Below, in pieces: positions 40,373 to 48,500 of a stretch of 62,261 nucleotides of DNA. The position numbers were made by a program, and so were the translations under genes. How positions within the stretch are numbered: position 1 is the stretch's first letter; every line of letters begins with the position of its first letter. The stretch spans positions 1 to 62,261 of the forward strand of contig JBDRHZ010000002.1 of NCBI GenBank assembly GCA_043816305.1, read 5' to 3'. The DNA is from JAHIVN01 sp018816645 (lineage in GTDB: Bacteria > Patescibacteriota > Dojkabacteria > JAHIVN01). The notes beneath the pieces were generated by a model. It was given only the letters and a program-made list of their open reading frames with translations. It had not been told where the DNA came from and ran no database searches.

Positions 40373-40750
40373 ATGAAGAGATCGAAAAAAATTCTTGTTG
40401 TTGACGATGACTATTTTTTTAGAAGAATATTAACTACAAAACTGAGAGAGTCTGGGTTTGAAGTGCTGGAAGCGAGAAATGGGAGAGAAGGAATTGGCAT
40501 TATCGAGAAAAGGGAAGTGGATCTGATGCTTCTGGATCTTATGATGCCTTTCTATGATGGTTTTGATATCTTGGAGGAGCTGGACTCAAATAAAAAACTT
40601 CGTTCTTTACCTGTCATTGTGATGAGCCTTCTTGGCCAAAAAAGTGATATCGAAAAGGTAAAAAAGTACGAGATCCTTGACTACGTTGTGAAACCCGATG
40701 TTTCAATAAAAGAGATAGAGGTAAGGGTCAAGAAATACCTAGCCGTTTAG
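40373..40750 (+). CDS. CheY-like single-domain response regulator
   Basis: A 125-residue receiver domain: ILVVDDDYFFRRIL, phosphorylation site LMLLDLMMPFYDGFD, VIVMSLLGQKSD and DYVVKPDVSIKE with the conserved Lys. There is no output domain. It is similar along its length to the receiver at 36399 (both have LMMP, GxxxDIEK and V(S/D)xIKE patterns), so they are likely duplicates. It is coupled to the sensorless kinase just upstream, and pilus control is the likely job. Confidence 0.92.
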   Translation: MKRSKKILVVDDDYFFRRILTTKLRESGFEVLEARNGREGIGIIEKREVDLMLLDLMMPFYDGFDILEELDSNKKLRSLPVIVMSLLGQKSDIEKVKKYEILDYVVKPDVSIKEIEVRVKKYLAV

Positions 40751-40863
40751 GATCAATTATCGGAATAACTTTCACTGCTTGATGACTCCATACTATTCTG
40801 AGCTTGATTACACTTTTTCTCCAGATGACATTATGCTAATATAAAGGCAAGATTTGAAAAAAA

Positions 40864-43014
40864 ATGACTGCCCAAAGTAACAGCAATTTAGTTTCCTTAC
40901 TAAATCCTACTTCAATAGCACTGGTTGGTGCGTCGATTAATCCCGAGGATATAGGGTCTTATGTACTCAGGAATGTAATACTTTCCGGTTTCAAAGGGCG
41001 TGTATATCCCGTAACAAAAGAGGTAAATGAACTATTTGGATTCGACACATATCAGAGTATAAGGGATATAGATGATCCGCTGGATCTAGTTATCATAGCC
41101 AGTCCTGCTGATAAAGTGATAGATTACGTTCAAGATTGTACGAAAGCAAAGGTGCGAAACATCTGTATTGTTTCAAGAGGCTTCGCTGAGTCCGGAACGA
41201 CTGGACGACTCTTCCAGAAGAAAATTCGCCAGCTTGCAAATGAAGCAGGTATCAGTGTACTAGGGCCCAATTCCCTTGGAACTATAATCCCTTCATCATC
41301 ATTGAACGCAAGTTTCAGCTCGGATATACCGAGCAGCGGTAAGTCGTGTTTCCTTTCTCAATCAGGGGCACTGATAAATGCATTTGTAGAATATGCAAAG
41401 TATTATTCTCTGGGAGTCTCACATATAGTGGGGTTTGGTAATAAAAGCGACCTAAATGAAAATGATTTTTTCCAGTACTATTCGAGCTTGAGAGAGGATG
41501 GGCGGCCTAGTGTGGTCGGAACTTATCTCGAAAACATCTCAAATGGAAATACTTTCATCGAGGAAGCCAGTATCCTAACCAGGAAGGTCCCGGTTCTTGC
41601 ACTTATTCCATCAGAATCTCCTAAAACACGAGAGTATATCTATGCTCATTCAGGATCAATTATCCAAAGAGATGAGGTAATAGATTTAGCACTGGAGCGG
41701 TCGGGTGTCATAAAAGTCTATACTCAGCAGGAGTTATTCGACCTTTTACTTGCATTTTCCTGGCAGGTGTTGCCAAGAGGAAACAAAATTGCAGTGATAT
41801 CAAATGCTGGGAGCGGCTTGATTTTAGCCATTGAGCAGCTTTATAGGAGCGGATTGAAGCTGGTAAACTTCTCAAGTGAGGTGAAGAAAATGCTTTCAAA
41901 TGAGCTTGACTGGAAGGGAGAGAATAACGGTGTGATTGACCTTGGCGGAGATGCATTAGCCTTAAATTATCTCAAAGCCCTCGACATAGTGCTTGGTGAT
42001 CCGGATACAAATGCAGTGCTGACCGTACTTTCGCATCAGGTCATGACTCAGATAGATGAAACTGCTGAAGCAGTCGGACGACTTACCAGACAGCATGGAA
42101 AAACTGTTGTTGCAGCGTTCATGGGTTACAGCGGAGTGGAGAAAGGGATAAAGTCACTGGCGGCTTATCATATTCCGGCATTTAATAGTGTTGATAGAGC
42201 GGTTTACGTTCTATCTAAGATGAATGAGTACTTTCAGTTAACTAAGCTAGGATACGATATAACATCTTCATTATCGCAGATAAAGTCTCAAGAGAAAAAT
42301 AGGCCATCTAGGGTTCTGGATATCCTCGAACTGGCTAGAGTGGAGAAAAAGTGGGAGTTATCTTATGCCAATTGCAAAAAGGTTTTATCAAGCTTCGAAA
42401 TCAACGCGGTTGCTTTCGATACAGTGAGTGATGAGAGAAGTTTCGAAGAGACTGTAAAGAAGTGGGAGTACCCTTTCAAGTTTATCTGTAAGGCAGACAA
42501 AGAGAGCAGAATTATCAAAACAAAAGAGCAGCTTGATAAATACTACGATCAACATGTCAAAAATTGCACCGAAGTTAAATTAAAGAGTGATTGTCATATA
42601 GAGAAGATTTATGAAGGGAAAAAAACTCTGAAATTGAAAATTGTGAAAGACACCTATTATGAGTATATGAATCAAGGCTGGACGGTGAAAGAATTAAAGA
42701 ATTTGAGTCTGGGGCACCTACTCTCGCTTTCTTTGGAAAGTTCTGTCTACTCAAGTCCTATAAAGTTTATACTTCCTCTCTCAAGAGATTTAGTTGAAAA
42801 TTCTTTAGAGAAATCGCGTATTCTTACCGATCTGGGATACCATTCTGGAAATTTCCGTGAAAAAGTAAAGAAAGGTATAATTACTCTTATCGGCAAGGTT
42901 GTCCAAATCGTTACCGATTTTGATCAGATTGCAAGTATAGAGTTAGAATTTATACTAGATAAAGGAGAAGTTATTGTACTCGACTGTAGTATCAAGCCGG
43001 ATCTTTTGGTCTGA
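40864..43014 (+). CDS. Acyl-CoA synthetase (NDP-forming), with degenerate ATP-grasp half
   Basis: A 716-residue protein. The first 470 residues are a normal alpha part: CoA-binding fold (LLNPTSIALVGASINPEDIG), SRGFAESG and LGPNSLG, SQSGALINAF, and the phosphorylated-histidine loop AHSGSI (His262; family SHTG). The remaining 245 residues should be the beta ATP-grasp part (compare LSYANCKKVLSSFEINAVAF), but they lack the usual GK and ATP-binding motifs I would expect. In fermentative organisms this enzyme makes ATP from acetyl-CoA. If the ATP-grasp half is dead, a separate beta subunit or a different role would be needed. Confidence 0.85.
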   Translation: MTAQSNSNLVSLLNPTSIALVGASINPEDIGSYVLRNVILSGFKGRVYPVTKEVNELFGFDTYQSIRDIDDPLDLVIIASPADKVIDYVQDCTKAKVRNICIVSRGFAESGTTGRLFQKKIRQLANEAGISVLGPNSLGTIIPSSSLNASFSSDIPSSGKSCFLSQSGALINAFVEYAKYYSLGVSHIVGFGNKSDLNENDFFQYYSSLREDGRPSVVGTYLENISNGNTFIEEASILTRKVPVLALIPSESPKTREYIYAHSGSIIQRDEVIDLALERSGVIKVYTQQELFDLLLAFSWQVLPRGNKIAVISNAGSGLILAIEQLYRSGLKLVNFSSEVKKMLSNELDWKGENNGVIDLGGDALALNYLKALDIVLGDPDTNAVLTVLSHQVMTQIDETAEAVGRLTRQHGKTVVAAFMGYSGVEKGIKSLAAYHIPAFNSVDRAVYVLSKMNEYFQLTKLGYDITSSLSQIKSQEKNRPSRVLDILELARVEKKWELSYANCKKVLSSFEINAVAFDTVSDERSFEETVKKWEYPFKFICKADKESRIIKTKEQLDKYYDQHVKNCTEVKLKSDCHIEKIYEGKKTLKLKIVKDTYYEYMNQGWTVKELKNLSLGHLLSLSLESSVYSSPIKFILPLSRDLVENSLEKSRILTDLGYHSGNFREKVKKGIITLIGKVVQIVTDFDQIASIELEFILDKGEVIVLDCSIKPDLLV

Positions 43015-43115
43015 TGACGATTAAATATCAGCGTTATCCAAAAAAGTGTAATTTATTCTTATTCTAAATCGTTAGATAGATAAACCTATATAAGAATATA
43101 TGTATAGGACCATAT

Positions 43116-43673
43116 ATGGATTTTACTCAAGAGAAACAACTAGTTGAAAAAGCTAAGGAATCGTTGGAGGCCTTTGATAGGCTATACGAACACTATCTGC
43201 CTAGGATCTACGGATATGTCTTGAACAGATCTAGGAATAGGGAAGTTGCAGAAGATGTGACGAGCCAGACCTTTATAAAAGCAATGACAAAGATCAAATC
43301 ATTCCGGTATCAAGGTTATTCGTTTGGTGCCTGGCTCTATCGGATTGCGCATAATACCATGATTGATTTCTTTAGGAAAAATCCTGATATCAAGGTAGCT
43401 GAAGCAGATGAAGTCGAGTCTGAGGATAGAGCTGATTTATCGGCCGAAAGGCTGGAGAGGCAAAGAATAATAATTGAAGCACTTAGAAGACTTCCGAGGC
43501 AGTATCAGGAGGTGTTATCTCTAAAGTTCTTTGAAGACCTGGAAAATGAGGAAATAGCAGACATATTAGGATGCAAGAAAGAAACATTGGCCGTGAAGCT
43601 TCATAGAAGCCTGAGGGCGTTTGAAAAAGTAGTTCGGGAAGAAGGGCTAGAAAAAAGTCTAAATATATCTTAA
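43116..43673 (+). CDS. ECF-type RNA polymerase sigma factor
   Basis: A 185-residue sigma-70 family protein. Region 2: LYEHYLPRIYGYVLNRSRNR, AEDVTSQTFIKAM and FGAWLYRIAHNTMIDFFRK. Region 4: LRRLPRQYQEVLSLKFFEDL and LENEEIADILGCKKETLAVK. It lacks regions 1 and 3 as expected for ECF factors. It starts with ATG at 43116, and a FecR-domain membrane protein begins 11 bases after its stop, the usual sigma/anti-sigma gene order. Confidence 0.92.
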   Translation: MDFTQEKQLVEKAKESLEAFDRLYEHYLPRIYGYVLNRSRNREVAEDVTSQTFIKAMTKIKSFRYQGYSFGAWLYRIAHNTMIDFFRKNPDIKVAEADEVESEDRADLSAERLERQRIIIEALRRLPRQYQEVLSLKFFEDLENEEIADILGCKKETLAVKLHRSLRAFEKVVREEGLEKSLNIS

Positions 43674-43684
43674 TCAACTAAATA

Positions 43685-45472
43685 ATGCAGAAAAATCTAG
43701 AAGAATTATTAAAAGAAGCAAAGAGCGTTGATTCTAAATCTCTCGTTGTTGACCGTGAGTTCAAAGAGTCATTACGCGAGTGGCTTTACAATAATTATTT
43801 AAATCAAGTTTCGGAAAGGAGATCGATTATGGCAAAACTCAAAATCATAACACTGAGCTGGAAGGTAATATTTCTTTCAGTTGCAGTTTTAATTTTCTTT
43901 GCCGGAGTTGCTGGCGGCGGGATATTTTTACTTATGAATAAAGATAAAGGAGCAGACGATGGGGGTGATAAAATGGTTCTGTTGGCTGCAGATCTGGCAG
44001 TTGCAGACGGTGATGTCGAGATCAAGAAATCAGGTGACGATCGATGGATGGAAGCGGTACAGGGTGATAAGCTGGAACAGGGAGATTCTGTTCGTACAGG
44101 AAGTGAATCTCGGGCAGTAATCATCATAGATAATGGTGACGCAGTGAGGCTGAACAATGAGAGTGAAGTCAATCTTGAAAACTTGGATCCAAGTACGGTG
44201 GTCATATCGCAGGTTAGCGGAGAGAGCTACAGCAGAGTCGCAACATCAGATACAAATACTTACACAATTAAAGGGCAGGGGGTAGAAGCACGGGCCTTAG
44301 GAACAGCATATGTTTTCAATAGTGATGAAGAAAAGCAGGAAGTCAAGGTGTATGTTTATGAAAGTGATGTGAAGGTATCTTTAAGCGAAACCGATCAGGA
44401 GGTTGCCGAGCTTAAAAAGGCTTTTGTAGACATTGAAAAGGGAGAAGTGAAAGTTGAGGATATGAAGGAGAACGAATATAAGGATGATTTTGCTAAGTGG
44501 AACAGAGTTAAAGACGCGGAAGAAGGCTATACTGCTCCTGATATAGATGGTCCGAAAGTTGATATCGCAGCACCAAAGGATGGTGCTACTACAATAGAAG
44601 ATTCCATCTCTGTAAAAGGTACTGTAACAGACGAAGATGTTCTTCGGAAAATTGTGGTCAATGGTAAGATTTATGATTCGAAGAATCCTAAAGGAAAGGG
44701 TTTTGATCCTCTGGACGGAACGTTTGATGTTGATGTGAGTCTTGTGAGCGGTAAAAATACTATCAAGGTGACGGCTTATGACGCGTATTGGAATGCGGGC
44801 AAGACGGTATCTGTAACAGTTACCAGAGAATCAGAAGATATGACTCCGGAGCCGACACCTGATAAATATTTCTATGTAGATAGTGTTTCCTCACCTGCGG
44901 CTGGAAAGATATATGTGAAGTGGGTGATGGCCGGGTACTCGTCGCCAAGCGGATTCAAAGCAGTTGCAGCGATTGGCTCGATGCCGGTTTATCCTGGAAG
45001 CAAGTATGTTTATATGAACTCGGAAAGTGCAAGGGAAGCTACTTTTACCAATCTTCCGGCTGGAACTTACAATCTCAGAGTCTGCATCTACAATGGGAGC
45101 GGGGAGTGTGTGATGTATACGAGTAATTACAAGACGGTGAGTGTAGAGGGCAGTTCGGATTCAGACTACCCAACTGGTATTAATATATCAGTTACAAATC
45201 CTGTATCTGATGGGTCTGGTAATTATAAGGTTACTGTTTCCTGGTCTACTGTTGGGGGGGCAGCACCAAATGGGTTTAAGGTCTGTTATGCTGAACATTC
45301 GAATCCATCCTATCCTAGTGATACTTGTTATCTCAAAAGCAGTAACGAAAGTTCTCATTCTATTACAGGCTTAGTTTCAGGGAAGACATATTATTTTAGA
45401 GTTGGTATTTACAAGATTGAGGGTGGAGGGTGTAAGTTATATAGTGATAATAAGTCGGTTACTGTGAGTTAG
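43685..45472 (+). CDS. FecR-domain membrane protein with fibronectin-like repeats (likely anti-sigma)
   Basis: A 595-residue protein: a cytoplasmic N-terminus of about 55 residues, a membrane helix (WKVIFLSVAVLIFFAGVAGG), and a FecR domain at about residues 95-240 (QGDKLEQGDSVRTGSESRA, NGDAVRLNNESEVNLENL, GQGVEARALGTAYVFNSDE). A Big/Ig-like module follows (AAPKDGATTIEDSISVKGTV), then two fibronectin-III-like modules (residues about 395-490 and 500-595). It should sense something outside and hold the sigma factor through its N-terminus. A strong internal ribosome-binding site at 43815 could also produce a form starting at residue 49 (MAKLKIITLSW), without the cytoplasmic part. Confidence 0.85.
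   Translation: MQKNLEELLKEAKSVDSKSLVVDREFKESLREWLYNNYLNQVSERRSIMAKLKIITLSWKVIFLSVAVLIFFAGVAGGGIFLLMNKDKGADDGGDKMVLLAADLAVADGDVEIKKSGDDRWMEAVQGDKLEQGDSVRTGSESRAVIIIDNGDAVRLNNESEVNLENLDPSTVVISQVSGESYSRVATSDTNTYTIKGQGVEARALGTAYVFNSDEEKQEVKVYVYESDVKVSLSETDQEVAELKKAFVDIEKGEVKVEDMKENEYKDDFAKWNRVKDAEEGYTAPDIDGPKVDIAAPKDGATTIEDSISVKGTVTDEDVLRKIVVNGKIYDSKNPKGKGFDPLDGTFDVDVSLVSGKNTIKVTAYDAYWNAGKTVSVTVTRESEDMTPEPTPDKYFYVDSVSSPAAGKIYVKWVMAGYSSPSGFKAVAAIGSMPVYPGSKYVYMNSESAREATFTNLPAGTYNLRVCIYNGSGECVMYTSNYKTVSVEGSSDSDYPTGINISVTNPVSDGSGNYKVTVSWSTVGGAAPNGFKVCYAEHSNPSYPSDTCYLKSSNESSHSITGLVSGKTYYFRVGIYKIEGGGCKLYSDNKSVTVS
43815..43831 (+). promoter_or_regulatory. Internal ribosome-binding site and start in the FecR gene
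   Basis: AAAGGAG (43815-43821) sits 7 bases before an in-frame ATG at 43829. The gene's own first ATG (43685) has no such site. Internal initiation would remove the 48 cytoplasmic residues and leave the membrane helix and outer domains. Confidence 0.5.
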
Positions 45473-45537
45473 CTTGAGTCTGCGGGTTTAAGGCCGGGGT
45501 CATGAACCTATACACAGATTTACGTTCATAGAAACCT

Positions 45538-45568
45538 AAGCGGATTGCACGGTGTGCAATCCGCTTTT
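45538..45568 (+). terminator. Rho-independent terminator after the FecR gene
   Basis: A perfect 13-bp stem (AAGCGGATTGCAC pairing GTGCAATCCGCTT) with a GGT loop is followed by TT. The stem is symmetrical and A-rich before it (GAAACCTAAG), so it may work in both directions. This is the clearest terminator in the window. Confidence 0.8.
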
Positions 45569-45576
45569 CAGTTGTG

Positions 45577-45632
45577 TATAATGCCTGTAGGAATTTAATT
45601 AATCCCATAAAATGGGAGACCTCAAATTCCTA
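45577..45632 (+). promoter_or_regulatory. -10 box and structured leader of the NYN gene
   Basis: TATAAT lies at 45577-45582, just after the terminator. Its -35 region would fall in the terminator stem and is poor. Downstream, TAGGAATTT (45588-45596) pairs with AAATTCCTA (45624-45632). Inside is the hairpin CCCAT-AAA-ATGGG (45604-45616). The start codon follows at 45660. The transcript would begin at or within the first stem. Confidence 0.5.
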
Positions 45633-45659
45633 CGTAGAATAATTTAGTTTAAAGATTTT

Positions 45660-46169
45660 ATGATTGTCAAAAACAAAGACCAACGTGTTGCTGTGCTGGT
45701 TGACGTGCAGAATATGTACTACAGCGCTAGGTATATGTATAAGGCAAAGGTAAACTTCAAAAATGTACTGAAAGAAGCGGTCGCCGGCAGAGTTCTTACT
45801 CGTGCGATAGGATATGTGATCAAAACCGATGTGGTCAAAAAGGAAAAAGATTTCTTTGAAGCACTCAACAAATCCGGCTTTGAAGTCAAAGAAAAGGATC
45901 TGCAGATTTTCCCTGGCGGAGCAAAAAAAGGTGATTGGGATGTAGGTATCACTATGGACGCCATTCGCCTCGGCCGGAAAGTAGACTCAATAGTTATCGT
46001 AAGCGGAGATGGGGACTATATTCCTCTGGTTACTTACTTGCAGCAATCACTGGGCTGTCTTGTAGAAGTGATAGCTTTCGGAAAGACCTGTTCAAAAGAA
46101 CTTACAGAAATCGCAGACGATTTTATCGATATGGATATGGGCAAGGGCATTTTCCTGCTTAGACGATAG
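45660..46169 (+). CDS. NYN/PIN-like domain protein (LabA/DUF88 family)
   Basis: A 169-residue protein with the NYN fold: VAVLVDVQNMYYSAR (first acidic residue), KKGDWDVGITMDAIRL and VIVSGDGDYIPLVTYLQ. These carry the conserved Asp residues of PIN-type RNases; the ending KELTEIADDFIDMD is also typical. NYN proteins act as RNases or RNA-processing factors. The transcript starts with a stable double stem-loop, which could be an autoregulatory target of this protein. It stands alone between a terminator and a convergent gene. Confidence 0.88.
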   Translation: MIVKNKDQRVAVLVDVQNMYYSARYMYKAKVNFKNVLKEAVAGRVLTRAIGYVIKTDVVKKEKDFFEALNKSGFEVKEKDLQIFPGGAKKGDWDVGITMDAIRLGRKVDSIVIVSGDGDYIPLVTYLQQSLGCLVEVIAFGKTCSKELTEIADDFIDMDMGKGIFLLRR

Positions 46170-46196
46170 GGAGGAGGTAGCAGAAAGCCACATTGG

Positions 46197-47033
46197 TTAT
46201 TCTTCCCAAGTTATAGATTCAATAATTTGAGTTACAGTTGTCCTGTTTTCTTCAAATGTTTCTTTCGGATTGCCCCAGTATTCCAGACCGAACTCTGGTG
46301 ATTGTTCAAGCTCGAGTTGGGCATAAATATTTCCAAAAGTTCCGTCCGGTTGATCTGTCTTTTCATACCATTCTTCAACAGTGAAAGTTGTGCCGTTTAT
46401 GGAATAAGTCTTTTCAGTCTTTTCAATATCATAAGCTCCGACACCTGTTCTGAAGCAAAACATAACGTCGTCATAACCAATAATGATACGAACAGTCCCT
46501 TTGCTTACTTCTACACAATTTTTTCCAAGTGTTGGATTCTCAGTTATAGTATAATTTCCAGGATATTTTAGCGAATAGCCAACCAAGTCATTAGTATAAG
46601 TTTCCCATCCCTCATAAGAATCTTCTCCTTGTGAACTGCTAGTAGTGGTTGTTATCCCCGGAGTTGACATTGCAGAAGACGTTTTTTCCTCCGGAATATA
46701 ATTTGCCGGAATGGTATTTTTCTTCGAATCCTTGGTTGTAAGATAGAGTACTGCTGCCGCTGCACCAGTAAGCAGGAATACGGCAAAGATAAGAATTATC
46801 CCAAGGAAAGAATTTGACTGCTTCTCCTTTGTGAGTGGTACTTTTGGTGTTTCGGGACTAGCGGGAGCAGTTTTTGCTTGAGATTCTTCTGGAACTGGTT
46901 GAGCTTGTTCGGATACGTCAGTATTTGAGTCGGTCAAGTTAATATTATGAAAATTTATATGCTGAGTAAATATAGCAAAAGTCAGAGAGAATGTCACTAG
47001 AGATATCTTGGTGCATGCTATCCTCCTATTCAA
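46197..47033 (-). CDS. Membrane-anchored extracytoplasmic protein (start uncertain)
   Basis: Up to 278 residues. From the TTG at 47033 there is first a hydrophobic stretch (ISLVTFSLTFAIF), then a Pro/Ala/Glu-rich region, a membrane helix at about residues 76-97 (FLGIILIFAVFLLTGAAAAV), a Thr/Ser linker and an outer domain (EGWETYTNDLVGYSLKYPGN) of the PsbP/lipoprotein-like type found in many CPR exported proteins. The Pro-rich cytoplasmic part plus helix is usual for such proteins, so a start near the TTG for the leucine of INLTDSNTD may be right. A consensus ribosome-binding site upstream (47022-47027) points instead at an ATG in another frame. Confidence 0.65.
   Translation of the reverse strand: MNRRIACTKISLVTFSLTFAIFTQHINFHNINLTDSNTDVSEQAQPVPEESQAKTAPASPETPKVPLTKEKQSNSFLGIILIFAVFLLTGAAAAVLYLTTKDSKKNTIPANYIPEEKTSSAMSTPGITTTTSSSQGEDSYEGWETYTNDLVGYSLKYPGNYTITENPTLGKNCVEVSKGTVRIIIGYDDVMFCFRTGVGAYDIEKTEKTYSINGTTFTVEEWYEKTDQPDGTFGNIYAQLELEQSPEFGLEYWGNPKETFEENRTTVTQIIESITWEE
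46945..47016 (-). CDS. Possible 23-residue leader peptide
   Basis: AGGAGG at 47022-47027 lies 5 bases before an ATG at 47016. This opens a 23-codon frame (MHQDISSDILSDFCYIYSAY then KFS) ending in TAA at 46945-46947, overlapping the start region of the membrane-anchored gene in another frame. It may be a leader peptide, or it marks a frameshift at the start of that gene. Only the very good ribosome-binding site supports it. Confidence 0.3.
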   Translation of the reverse strand: MHQDISSDILSDFCYIYSAYKFS

Positions 47034-47059
47034 TTATTTGATTGATGAGAATATTCTTC

Positions 47060-47089
47060 TTGAGAAGCTGGTCGGTTTAGTGATAAAAT
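47060..47089 (+). promoter_or_regulatory. Promoter of the secD-like gene
   Basis: TTGAGA (47060-47065), an 18-bp spacer and TAAAAT (47084-47089) lie 25 bases before the ATG at 47115. GATAAA two bases earlier gives a 16-bp spacer instead. Confidence 0.45.
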
Positions 47090-47114
47090 CGGTAGTCAGA
47101 TCAGAAATACAAAT

Positions 47115-48500
47115 ATGAAGAAAAAATACCTGCTTTACACATCTGCCTTACTTTTTATTTTTGTGCTGGTACTTGTGGTGTGGCCAAATCGTACCGTAAA
47201 TCTGGATATAGGATCCTTCCACTATCATAAAATTTGGGAAGGACCTAGCCTGAGTAAGATCACTTCAGGCAGGATAAACAATGATCTGAATCTCAACCTA
47301 GGAGCAGATTTCCGTGGAGGAACCTTCTTAGAGTATAAAGTAAATTTTCCTGATGCTATGGAAGATAAGGCCAAAACTGCAGATCAAATCTTAGAATTGA
47401 TCAGATCCCGGCTGACTGCCGGCGGTTACAATCAAAGTGAAGTTACGTGGGAACTTCGAGGTGAAGATTACTATCTTTCGGCTCAAGTGGAGGATAGAGA
47501 TGAAGCAGATGCCTATCTGAGGGAATCAGTTTTCAAAAAAGGGGTACTTCAGTTATGGGGAGAAAGTGCACAGCCAGAGATCCCAACCGAAATAACTGAT
47601 CAAGCTGCAAATACTTTTGAGAGCTTCCTTGACCAGAACTATGATAAATTGGAGGTAAATGCAAATGATATTAAAGGGTACAGGGTCATTGAGGATGCGG
47701 GGAACTACACGATCAGGATTGCACTTTCAAATGCTCAAGCTGAAGCTTTGTACTCAAACATATTTTCCTTCTTCGGGAAAAACCTTCTTGCTGTGCTGGA
47801 TGAGCAGTTTATTGTCATAGATGGAGCTGATCTTGGAGAACAGGTCCAAACAACCGGGAAGATAAAAACTTTAAATCTTACGGGATTTCAATCAAAAGCC
47901 GATGCGAAGCTCATGGCAGGGATCATTCAGAATGGACCCTTGTCTGTTGAGTTGGAACAGACAAAAACAGAGCCTTTTCCAGCAAAGTCTGATGAAAATG
48001 TTTTAGGCAAAATCGTGTTGACATTTATAGGCATTTTCTTGGCCTTTGGTCTAGTTTTGATAGCTATATATAAAATAGATGGTGCAGTTGGTTTTGCGGC
48101 TATTGGTTTATGGGGTTTGATCATCTCTGCAGGGTTAAAGATCCTTCCGATTAATTTGACTGTTCCAGTTATTTTTATCTTGGGCCTATTGACTGGAATA
48201 TTCTTCTGGATGCTGCTCCGGGTTATCAAGAGCATAGATGAAAAGAATAGAATACGGGAGGAAATAGATCTGATCATGTATTTTAGGGATGCTGGAGTTC
48301 ATAAGGAAATAGCAATCGTAATTTATATGATGTTGATATGTGGGGCTGTTTGCTTAGTCACTTCTATCTGGCCAGGAATAAACCTTGCAAACACTGTTTT
48401 GCTTGGAACATTTACAAGCTGGTTTATCATAGAACAGTTTGTACCGATTACTTTTAAATTTACAGCTTTTTTAAAGGAGAAAGACGAGCATGAAAATTAA
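47115..48500 (+). CDS. SecD-like protein-export subunit
   Basis: A 461-residue protein: an N-terminal membrane helix, then LNLGADFRGGTFLEYKVNF (SecD/SecF LGLDLxGG-like motif), a periplasmic P1-type domain (ILELIRSRLTAGGYNQSEV; VQTTGKIKTLNLTGFQSKAD), and several C-terminal helices. The RND-type segment is altered; the strongly conserved membrane residues of SecD are hard to find. DFRGG is nearer to the SecF version (DFxGG). It overlaps the next gene by 11 bases, the normal secD-secF coupling. It should aid translocation by SecYEG. Confidence 0.75.
   Translation: MKKKYLLYTSALLFIFVLVLVVWPNRTVNLDIGSFHYHKIWEGPSLSKITSGRINNDLNLNLGADFRGGTFLEYKVNFPDAMEDKAKTADQILELIRSRLTAGGYNQSEVTWELRGEDYYLSAQVEDRDEADAYLRESVFKKGVLQLWGESAQPEIPTEITDQAANTFESFLDQNYDKLEVNANDIKGYRVIEDAGNYTIRIALSNAQAEALYSNIFSFFGKNLLAVLDEQFIVIDGADLGEQVQTTGKIKTLNLTGFQSKADAKLMAGIIQNGPLSVELEQTKTEPFPAKSDENVLGKIVLTFIGIFLAFGLVLIAIYKIDGAVGFAAIGLWGLIISAGLKILPINLTVPVIFILGLLTGIFFWMLLRVIKSIDEKNRIREEIDLIMYFRDAGVHKEIAIVIYMMLICGAVCLVTSIWPGINLANTVLLGTFTSWFIIEQFVPITFKFTAFLKEKDEHEN

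Noticed and set aside
43804..44205. Minus-strand open frame inside the FecR gene
   Set aside because: It is an antisense shadow of an evident coding region with recognised domains on the plus strand.
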